Shown here one piece after another: positions 5,570 to 9,580 of a stretch of 9,580 nt of DNA. A model generated the notes under the pieces. It was not told where the DNA came from and searched no databases. It saw only the letters and a list, made by a program, of their open reading frames with translations. This DNA is from an uncultured Bacteroidales bacterium (lineage in GTDB: Bacteria; Bacteroidota; Bacteroidia; Bacteroidales; UBA932): positions 1 through 9,580 of the forward strand of contig CALBPX010000064.1 of the NCBI GenBank assembly GCA_937899055.1, written 5' to 3'. Position 1 is the stretch's first letter, and the number at the start of each line of letters is the position of its first letter. The translations under genes and the position numbers were made by a program.

Positions 5570-6769
5570 TTACTCCGTCATTACAGGGTTTGGGATATAC
5601 TGCGGCTTAAGCTCGCCCTTGATCCAGGCAGGGAAACGCGCCTGAATGATGCCGTGGGCATCGTCCTCGGCGTAGCTCTCAAAGCCGGGCCAGCTGTCGG
5701 CCTTCTTGCACTGGGCCACAATGTCAATGGCCTGCTGGTACTTGTACTTGCCGCAGGCAAGGTCTTCCGCATCCAGCCACAGAAGGAAGCACTGATAAGG
5801 GATGCAGGTCTGAGCCACCAACATCAGAGTGCCGGAGAACTTGCGGCCCGTAATCTCGCTGGCTACTTGGAGGTACATACCCTCGGCCAGCTCGTAGCGG
5901 TACTTTGCCGCGTCGCGCATGAAAGCGTCCACGGAAGTGGCAGAAGTGGTCTTTACAGACAAGATAATGTTCGCGCCCACCTGTTCCTCCAACAACATAC
6001 AATCGGGCCGGATTTTGACTTTTAGGCCCGTTGACGGGTCTTTGCCGTACATGGAGGTTTCCGTGCGTCCCTGTGCCACCAGACGCGGGATAATGCCGCC
6101 GCCGTAGGTCTTGTAGGAGGACTGCACAATCTTCACAATCTGCTGCTTCTCCGCGTCAATGAAAGTGTAGCCTGCTTTCTTGGCCATAACTTCAAGGTCA
6201 AAGAGCAGCTCTTTGAGGTCGTCCATCTTCATCTCGGAGAGGAATGCATCCGGAGCGATGCCGAGCAGGTTCCAATAGTACTTGATAAGGGCCGATATTC
6301 CCGCCTTTGAGGACTTGTTTCCCTCGGCGGGGAGCACCTTTACCTTCGCGAACTTTGAAGGCTCCAGGAAGGCCGAATGGATGAAAGTGCCGAGTTCGAA
6401 GTGGCTTTCGTCCTTCGGCTTCAAGTCCTCGTTCTTGTAGATGAGATAGTGGCGCGGACTCTTGAGCACTTCTTTGAGGGCGCTGCTGCTCTCACCGGGG
6501 GCTGCAAGGTATTTCTCCATTCTGTCCTGTACAACGCGGCCATTGACGGAAAGGGACTTGCAGGAGGGTTTCTTGGTCTTGGGGGCAGGGCCGTCCGCAG
6601 TGGTGATGCCGTTCTCCATCAGCAGATAGAGGAACAGACCGAAGTCCGTGTACTCGTTCTTGTCGAACTGGAGCGCTCCCGTGCCCAGCTCGTTGCCCTC
6701 GGCTGATGCCCCCGCCAAATCTGCGGAGACATCAAAGCCAAAGGTGTTCTTTACTTCCTGAGCGTCCAT
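5570..6769 (-). CDS. RecE-like 5'-3' exonuclease, PD-(D/E)XK family, 399 aa
   Basis: Length 399. The N-terminal 95 residues are variable. The core shows the RecE/exodeoxyribonuclease VIII-like signature: SPRHYLIYKNE (104-114), FELGTFIHSAFLEPSKF (124-140, with His131), then KIRPDCMLLEEQ (252-263, Asp256), IILSVKTTSATS (268-279, Lys273) and YELAEGMYLQVASEITG (292-308). Such enzymes resect dsDNA 5' ends so that an annealing protein can pair the exposed strand, in homologous recombination and concatemer processing. The D/E-x-K triad reads S-V-K here, so one usual acidic ligand is replaced by Ser271. Start ATG 6769 begins MDAQEVKNTF one base after the 145-aa gene stop, better than an upstream start (6961) that would overlap it. 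No Erf or RecT annealer is recognised nearby; the 145-aa protein may be a partner. Confidence 0.9.
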   Translation of the reverse strand: MDAQEVKNTFGFDVSADLAGASAEGNELGTGALQFDKNEYTDFGLFLYLLMENGITTADGPAPKTKKPSCKSLSVNGRVVQDRMEKYLAAPGESSSALKEVLKSPRHYLIYKNEDLKPKDESHFELGTFIHSAFLEPSKFAKVKVLPAEGNKSSKAGISALIKYYWNLLGIAPDAFLSEMKMDDLKELLFDLEVMAKKAGYTFIDAEKQQIVKIVQSSYKTYGGGIIPRLVAQGRTETSMYGKDPSTGLKVKIRPDCMLLEEQVGANIILSVKTTSATSVDAFMRDAAKYRYELAEGMYLQVASEITGRKFSGTLMLVAQTCIPYQCFLLWLDAEDLACGKYKYQQAIDIVAQCKKADSWPGFESYAEDDAHGIIQARFPAWIKGELKPQYIPNPVMTE

Positions 6770-6770
6770 C

Positions 6771-7208
6771 TTACTTGAGTGTGTCAGAGTGGAACACAAG
6801 AGGACGTACACTCCAGTTGTCGGACATGAAGCTGTTGGTTGAGTTGCGCTTCTTGCCCTCATAACGTACCTCAAAGGGTTTTCCCTTGATGTCACCGGAG
6901 AATACTTCAAAGGCGGCGACAAGGCGCTTTGAGCTGTTGCGAATGGTGCGGAAGGCGTCACCCTGCTTTTCCAGGAAACGGACGGAGGAAAGTTCTACGG
7001 TTTCCCCGCTTGCCGGATCAATGGAATTGGTGTTCACGATGTCGATGAAGAACACGCGCTTGGTCTCGCCAGCCGCCGTGGGTGTCCAATACTCGCCAAG
7101 GAGTTCTACGGGTGCGGCCTCTGCTTTGGAGAGGTCGGGAAGGTTCGCCAGTACGATTTCGCCAGCGGGCGTTGCAGTCGTGAGCTGCTTTTCTGTTTCT
7201 TTTGCCAT
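6771..7208 (-). CDS. Conserved phage protein preceding RecE-like nuclease, 145 aa (possible ssDNA-binding partner)
   Basis: The 145-residue protein begins MAKETEKQLTTATPAGEIVLANLPDLSKAE, a polar start, followed by a beta-rich core: VELLGEYWTPTAAGETKRVFFIDIV, ETVELSSVRFLEK, then NSSKRLVAAFEVFSG, KGKPFEVRYEGKKRNSTNS and WSVRPLVF. I recall a GEYWTPEKEGE-type family in Bacteroidales phages, always close to the RecE-like nuclease gene. The run of strands and the single-base spacing to the exonuclease suggest an OB-fold or other nucleic-acid partner of that enzyme, but that is inference. ATG 7208 is picked over 7373 because the longer frame would extend back through the terminator and into the 50-aa gene, and because of the AACACTTAAA leader. 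The stop is followed after one base by the nuclease ATG. Confidence 0.85.
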   Translation of the reverse strand: MAKETEKQLTTATPAGEIVLANLPDLSKAEAAPVELLGEYWTPTAAGETKRVFFIDIVNTNSIDPASGETVELSSVRFLEKQGDAFRTIRNSSKRLVAAFEVFSGDIKGKPFEVRYEGKKRNSTNSFMSDNWSVRPLVFHSDTLK

Positions 7209-7236
7209 AATTGTGTTGTATTTAAGTGTTGCACTT
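7209..7236 (-). promoter_or_regulatory. Leader of the 145-aa gene with CAACACTTAAANACAACACA element
   Basis: Minus strand: CAACACTTAAATACAACACA then ATTATGGCA. The element is 19/20 identical to that in front of the 213-aa gene (3098-3123). There is no Shine-Dalgarno. No -33/-7 promoter of the TTTG/TAnnTTTG type was found between it and the terminator. Confidence 0.5.
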
Positions 7237-7249
7237 GAATGTTCTTGAT

Positions 7250-7277
7250 AAAAAGGGGCAGGACGGGCGCTGCCCCT
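7250..7277 (-). terminator. Intrinsic terminator between early and recombination genes
   Basis: On the minus strand an 8-bp perfect stem AGGGGCAG / CTGCCCCT encloses an 8-base loop and is followed by TTTTTATC. It stands 41 bases after the stop of the 50-aa gene and 41 bases before the next start, where an operon end would be expected. It could end leftward transcription or serve as a conditional stop (antitermination), because no strong promoter is seen just downstream. Confidence 0.75.
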
Positions 7278-7318
7278 GGGACTACTAACCAAACTGATGT
7301 TAACCAATTCAATATGAG

Positions 7319-7471
7319 TTACCCGCCATATTTTTCTTCGTAATAGCGCTCTCTCGCTTCTTCCAATGCCCAATACTCCGCATCATCGTAAGCATCCTGC
7401 GCTTCTTGGTATTCTTCATCCGTATCGTAATCCTCCGGCCGTGGAGGTCTATATCTTGTCCAGAAGCTCAT
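7319..7471 (-). CDS. Small acidic, Tyr/Glu-rich protein, 50 aa
   Basis: A 50-codon gene too short for most gene finders: ATG at 7471 to TAA at 7319. The protein begins MSFWTRYRPPRPEDYD and continues as one Glu/Asp/Tyr/Ala-rich stretch (DTDEEYQEAQDAYDDAEYWA, then LEEARERYYEEKYGG) that would form a strongly charged helix. No family is recognised. Its ATG overlaps the stop of the membrane protein gene as ATGA, so the two are probably co-translated. Such small acidic proteins in phage early regions often act by binding host proteins or mimicking DNA, but nothing specific can be claimed. Coding status rests on the ATGA link, frame composition and position ahead of the terminator. Confidence 0.65.
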   Translation of the reverse strand: MSFWTRYRPPRPEDYDTDEEYQEAQDAYDDAEYWALEEARERYYEEKYGG

Positions 7472-7650
7472 GGCCGATTCTCATTATATTCTTTCCGGCC
7501 TTCTTCAAAGAGACAGGACGGGATGAGTGCGCAAACGAACAGGAAGCCTGCAAGTAAGTCTTTATAGCAGCACCAGGCGATCAAGGAGCCGAATACCAAT
7601 GCCACGCAGGCAAGGATAGAGAGTATCATCTTTTTCATAGGGCTACGCAT
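7468..7650 (-). CDS. Small membrane protein with two hydrophobic segments, 60 aa
   Basis: Sixty residues: MRSPMKKMILSILACVALVF..., with one hydrophobic segment at about 8-28 and a second at about 33-49 (LLAGFLFVCALIPSCLF), then a charged tail (EEGRKEYNENRP). Two membrane spans with a short loop are likely; it is not a clear lipoprotein signal. No family is recognised. Holin, superinfection-exclusion and toxin roles are each possible for a small phage membrane protein in this place, but none can be shown. Start: ATG 7650 overlaps the previous gene by 8 bases; ATG 7638 (MKKMILS) lies 4 bases after the previous stop and may be the true start. It ends in the ATGA overlap with the 50-aa gene. Confidence 0.65.
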   Translation of the reverse strand: MRSPMKKMILSILACVALVFGSLIAWCCYKDLLAGFLFVCALIPSCLFEEGRKEYNENRP

Positions 7651-8035
7651 TATTGGTCATGAGATACCAAGCCTCGTTCATCATGTCAAGGAGTTCCTTC
7701 ACATCGTCATCCTCAATGCAGTAGATACGGAGGAAGATGCTGCTTTCGGAACGGCTTACGCCGGTGCGGTTATCGTCAGAGCAGCTGACAAAGCCGGGCA
7801 TATTGTTCTTAATTTTCCAGTTAAGGCCCATGGTGTAGATAGACAGAGGCGTTTCCCTGAATACCCAAGAGAGCTTTCCATGCTGGAGAAGATTACGGTA
7901 GATGTTGGTAGCCGCCTGTGCGAAGTCGCTGTCAAGGAAGCCACCCTCGTTGATGATGTCGTAGTTTTCGTCTGCGATAACAGACATGGCGCACTCATAG
8001 AAGTGGTCGGCCAATGCGGATTTAGTTCTTTCCAT
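7643..8035 (-). CDS. Hypothetical phage protein, 130 aa
   Basis: 130 residues, soluble, starting MERTKSALADHFYECAMSVI. It has an N-terminal helical half (to about 52), a middle stretch (SWVFRETPLSIYTMGLNWKI), then an extended/charged part (CSDDNRTGVSRSESSIFLRI) and a terminal acidic helix (DDDVKELLDMMNEAWYL). I do not recognise the family. The leader AACACCAATTCAATATGG fits the other genes in this operon; it starts 12 bases after the HTH gene. The last codons overlap the membrane protein gene if ATG 7650 is used. No function proposed. Confidence 0.8.
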   Translation of the reverse strand: MERTKSALADHFYECAMSVIADENYDIINEGGFLDSDFAQAATNIYRNLLQHGKLSWVFRETPLSIYTMGLNWKIKNNMPGFVSCSDDNRTGVSRSESSIFLRIYCIEDDDVKELLDMMNEAWYLMTNNA

Positions 8036-8047
8036 ATTGAATTGGTG

Positions 8048-8323
8048 TTATCTGATTTCTTTTAGCAGCAGTTTGGCGTGCTGGCGTTCCGCAGCCCGAA
8101 GGCAGTCCAGCTGGTGACGGGAGTAGATCATACGGCCACCAATGCGGTGCGCGTCGGCAAGACCTGCCTCTCTCATCTGGCGAAGCCACCGTGTCCCATA
8201 GGCGGCTTTCGCTTCGCGCTCTGACATATCATCCTTCACGGGAGCCGTGCGTTTGAGGATTGCATCGGCCACCAGGTTGGAGAATGTCATGGCATCTTCC
8301 ATCAGACTGCGAACTGTTTCCAT
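8048..8323 (-). CDS. Excisionase- or MerR-like helix-turn-helix protein, 91 aa
   Basis: 91 residues. Residues 33-78 have the helix-turn-helix-wing order of small Xis/MerR-like proteins: SEREAKAAYGTRWLRQMREA, then GLADAHRIGGRMIYSRHQL and LRAAERQ. The GGR-x-IYSR wing and following helix match the family pattern of HTH_17-type excisionases, as judged by eye. It may be an excisionase or an early regulator in the place of lambda CII; which cannot be told. ATG 8323 shares its A with the stop of the 26-codon gene (TAATG), so it is coupled to it. The N-terminal helix (about 1-26) is extra compared with minimal excisionases. No integrase is in this window. Confidence 0.75.
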   Translation of the reverse strand: METVRSLMEDAMTFSNLVADAILKRTAPVKDDMSEREAKAAYGTRWLRQMREAGLADAHRIGGRMIYSRHQLDCLRAAERQHAKLLLKEIR

Positions 8324-8403
8324 TATTCCTGTGTTTGTTTATATTGCTGATATTTTTCCCAGAGCTCCCAGGGCGTCAGCGTGTGATATTCGTTCTCAAA
8401 CAT
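8323..8403 (-). CDS. 26-residue mini-gene between Cro-like and HTH genes
   Basis: ATG at 8403 to TAA at 8323 codes for 26 residues, start MFENEYHTLTPWELWEKYQQ, end YKQTQE. Both ends are TAATG junctions: its ATG overlaps the Cro-like stop by one base and its stop overlaps the start of the HTH gene by one base. This exact fit of 27 codons into the space, in frame at both junctions, makes a real gene or a translational relay likely. The peptide is polar and aromatic, probably one helix (PWELWEKYQQYKQ); no family is known. If not a functional peptide, it could serve to carry ribosomes from one gene to the next. Confidence 0.7.
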   Translation of the reverse strand: MFENEYHTLTPWELWEKYQQYKQTQE

Positions 8404-8645
8404 TACTTTGCGGGGAAAAGGGTGTGGGGCAATACGCGGGAGCCAACGACCTTACTCACTATCTTCGCTACATGGATTTTTGTATCCTGTGAAGTAGGTT
8501 GAGTCTTGCCGTTGGCCCAGTTCCAAACAGTTTGTCTTGTAGTTGTGCACTTCTCTGAAATAAGAGCAGTACCCAATGAATATTGCTGGCCTTCTGTGAG
8601 ACCGGCCCAAATTTTAGGGAAAGATTCTGTGTTTATTCCTTGCAT
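8403..8645 (-). CDS. Cro-like early repressor, 80 aa
   Basis: 80 residues. The core is an HTH with GLTEGQQYSLGTALISEK (about 15-32), CTTTRQTVWNWANGKTQP (33-50) as turn and recognition helix, then a C-terminal helix and VLPHTLFPAK. The TVWNWANGKTQP helix is a frequent signature of Cro-type proteins in Bacteroidales prophages. It lies opposite cI, first gene of the leftward transcript, the classical place of cro, and probably binds operators in the 169-bp gap. ATG 8645 is just 8 bases below the estimated transcription start, so the leader is very short. The stop overlaps the following mini-gene by one base. Confidence 0.87.
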   Translation of the reverse strand: MQGINTESFPKIWAGLTEGQQYSLGTALISEKCTTTRQTVWNWANGKTQPTSQDTKIHVAKIVSKVVGSRVLPHTLFPAK

Positions 8646-8660
8646 AAATCAAATAATGCT

Positions 8661-8690
8661 TTTATATTTGCAGTCCAGCGTCATTGTCAA
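8661..8690 (-). promoter_or_regulatory. Leftward early promoter (cro side)
   Basis: On the minus strand TTGACA (8685-8690) and TATAAA (8661-8666) are 18 bases apart, a nearly consensus sigma70-type pair. Bacteroidales vegetative promoters usually read TTTG/TAnnTTTG; the TTTGACA here also contains TTTG. The -35 lies in the palindrome at 8684-8702 and the -10 overlaps a reverse TGCAAATAT copy (8664-8672), so repressor binding should block it. Confidence 0.6.
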
Positions 8691-8702
8691 ATGCTTTGAC
8701 AA
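8684..8702. promoter_or_regulatory. Palindromic operator TTGTCAAA-TGC-TTTGACAA
   Basis: Perfect 8-bp inverted repeat with a 3-bp centre, positioned between the two divergent genes and covering the -35 of the leftward promoter. Its symmetry and length suit a dimeric CI or Cro protein. It is not repeated elsewhere in the gap. Confidence 0.7.
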
Positions 8703-8725
8703 GACCGCTTTATCAGCAACAACAC

Positions 8726-8787
8726 TGCAAATATGAGCATTTATTTGCAAATGTGCAAATATTTCCGCAATTATTTTGCAAATATTT
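8726..8787. promoter_or_regulatory. TGCAAAT(ATTT) repeat cluster, second operator set
   Basis: Four direct copies on the plus strand: 8726 TGCAAATAT, 8746 TGCAAAT inside the palindrome ATTTGCAAAT, 8754 TGCAAATATTT and 8777 TGCAAATATTT; a fifth, reversed, is at 8664-8672. They lie between the leftward promoter and cI. They may bind a second regulator or form the cI autoregulation site. The cI promoter itself could not be fixed; TATTTTG at 8772-8778 is near the TAnnTTTG form. Confidence 0.55.
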
Positions 8788-8802
8788 CACAAAACCTTAA
8801 TT

Positions 8803-8808
8803 GGAGGG
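8803..8808 (+). promoter_or_regulatory. Shine-Dalgarno of cI
   Basis: GGAGGG with 6 bases to ATG 8815. This is strong for a Bacteroidales gene and unlike the A-rich leaders of the minus-strand genes; it fixes the start and rules out an extension to the TTG at 8776, which would lie in the operator repeats. Confidence 0.7.
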
Positions 8809-8814
8809 CGTTAT

Positions 8815-9438
8815 ATGGGCGAATTTAATTTGAAGGCTTTTCGTAAAGCCAATGGAATCAACCAGCAGGAACTGGCCGAATATCTTGGAATTGGTCAAGG
8901 ATTTGTCTCACAGATGGAACGCGGAGACCGCCCGATACCTAAACCCATTTTGGAAAAGATAATGGGGAATCCCAAATGGACAATCGTCATTGATACCATA
9001 GAGAACAACGGGGAAATAAACATCCAGGCAGAAAGCCCGAAGAAGGCGGGCATGATTCCCCTTGTCCCCTTTGAAGCCGTAGCAGGGCCGGGGACGATGG
9101 TGTTCGACGACGAACAGGTAATAGACTATTATGAGGTACGCGAGTTCAAGGGTGCAGACTTCCTGATCCGCGTGAAGGGAGATTCCATGTCTCCGAAGTA
9201 TGTAGGCGGAGACCTTGTTGCCTGCAAGGTCGTGAAGGATGTCCTGTTCTTCCAATGGGGTAGAGTGTACGTTGTCTACACCAAATCGCAGGGCGTAATG
9301 ATTAAGAAAGTTGAGCCGGCACAGGACGATGCCAACATCGTGTGCGTATCGGAGAACACGAAGTACAGCAGCTTTGAAGTTCCCAAGGAAGACATAGCAG
9401 AAGTGGCCCTTGTGATAGGCTCAATATCCCTGGAATAA
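8815..9438 (+). CDS. CI-like prophage repressor: HTH plus S24 autoprotease, 207 aa
   Basis: The N-terminal HTH (about 5-50) is FNLKAFRKANGINQQELAEY, LGIGQGFVSQMERGDRPIPK. A linker with a probable self-cleavage bond Ala90-Gly91 (EAVAGPG) follows, then the LexA/S24 peptidase domain with nucleophile Ser124 in KGDSMSPKY and general-base Lys164 in GVMIKKVEP. These are the parts of lambda-type repressors that cleave themselves on RecA-filament contact, so induction by DNA damage is expected. It should keep lysogeny by repressing the leftward promoter. It is the only plus-strand gene here and ends 86 bases before the tRNA fragment. ATG 8815 is selected by the GGAGGG site and the natural MGEFNLK start. 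Confidence 0.92.
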   Translation: MGEFNLKAFRKANGINQQELAEYLGIGQGFVSQMERGDRPIPKPILEKIMGNPKWTIVIDTIENNGEINIQAESPKKAGMIPLVPFEAVAGPGTMVFDDEQVIDYYEVREFKGADFLIRVKGDSMSPKYVGGDLVACKVVKDVLFFQWGRVYVVYTKSQGVMIKKVEPAQDDANIVCVSENTKYSSFEVPKEDIAEVALVIGSISLE

Positions 9439-9524
9439 TCGCAAATGTTGTATTATTGTTGTACTTTTATTTTTGAATTTTCGCGTAACGGATTGATTGA
9501 TAGTCAGTTGCAAGGGTTAACAAG

Positions 9525-9580
9525 CCAGACTTAGGATCTGGTGCCGCAAGGCGTATGGGTTCGAGTCCCTTCACCCGCAC
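9525..9580 (+). tRNA. 3' fragment of tRNA-Leu(UAG), attachment-site core
   Basis: From the anticodon stem on, a class II tRNA-Leu is clear: CCAGA/TCTGG stem, loop CTTAGGA with anticodon TAG (9532-9534), long variable arm GCC-GCAA-GGC, T-loop TTCGAGT, acceptor strand CACCCGC (9572-9578), discriminator A and one C. The 5' acceptor (GCGGGTG) expected about 30 bases upstream is missing; the DNA there is unrelated, though TTG/CAA mimics a D-stem. It is not a complete tRNA gene. The pattern fits a tRNA-3'-end integration: this is the junction carrying the copied 3' part, the intact gene lying at the other end of the element. Confidence 0.85.

Noticed and set aside
6020..6243. A finding entry listed for this stretch of the RecE-like gene
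   Set aside because: It carries no claim and should be ignored; the real observation on this gene is the Ser271-Val-Lys273 entry.
7303..8046. Inverted 14-base match ACCAATTCAATATG (7303-7316, + strand) with the leader of the 130-aa gene (8033-8046)
   Set aside because: One 14-base match is near chance expectation in 9.6 kb, and the plus-strand ATG opens only nine codons.
8908..9255. 115-codon minus-strand frame opposite cI
   Set aside because: Shadow of the cI gene, whose HTH and S24 motifs are unmistakable.
9481..9580. Complete tRNA-Leu gene
   Set aside because: The 5' acceptor strand needed to pair with CACCCGC is absent, so only a fragment is present.

Overview
The window reads as the early (lysogeny, recombination and replication) end of a temperate phage or phage-like element from a Bacteroidales host. 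The case rests on protein families typical of Bacteroidales prophages (Cro-like protein, RecE-like nuclease preceded by a 145-residue companion, winged-helix replication initiator), on A-rich leaders of the form AACAC...ATTATGG instead of strong Shine-Dalgarno sites, and on a tRNA-Leu 3' fragment at the right edge that looks like an attachment site. No integrase, structural or host gene is visible, so the genus cannot be named.

Right end (8646-9580): a CI-type repressor with an S24 autoprotease domain (8815-9438, + strand) stands back to back with a Cro-like gene. The 169-bp gap holds a perfect 8-bp-arm palindrome over a TTGACA/TATAAA promoter and five copies of a TGCAAAT(ATTT) motif. Beyond cI lie 86 bp without a gene and then the anticodon-to-3'-end part of a tRNA-Leu(UAG) without its 5' half, as expected of one attachment junction.

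Minus-strand early genes (8645 down to 7319): Cro-like, a 26-codon gene joined by TAATG overlaps at both ends, an HTH/excisionase-like protein, a 130-aa unknown, a small two-segment membrane protein and a 50-aa acidic protein. A clear intrinsic terminator (7250-7277) follows.

Recombination and replication block (7208 down to 2456): a 145-aa unknown, RecE-like exonuclease, replication initiator with six 11-bp iterons and an AT-rich stretch inside its own gene (an origin layout like that of phage lambda O), a 223-aa probable replication accessory protein, a small protein resembling the N-terminal domain of DnaA, an HTH protein, a 105-aa unknown and a 213-aa phage protein with a glycine-rich motif.

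Downstream (2455 to 1): the gap between the 213-aa gene and the next gene is filled from stop codon to start region by about 540 bp of degenerate pentamer DNA, GGNNN on the sense strand, with the octamer GGCAGGAA recurring in it. This is the oddest object in the window. Three further genes follow (161 aa, 190 aa, and a repeat-module protein cut by the left edge).

The likely logic is that CI represses the leftward early promoter; after induction the operon supplies Cro and regulators, then recombination and replication proteins, with replication starting inside the initiator gene. Functions of at least eight genes are unknown.
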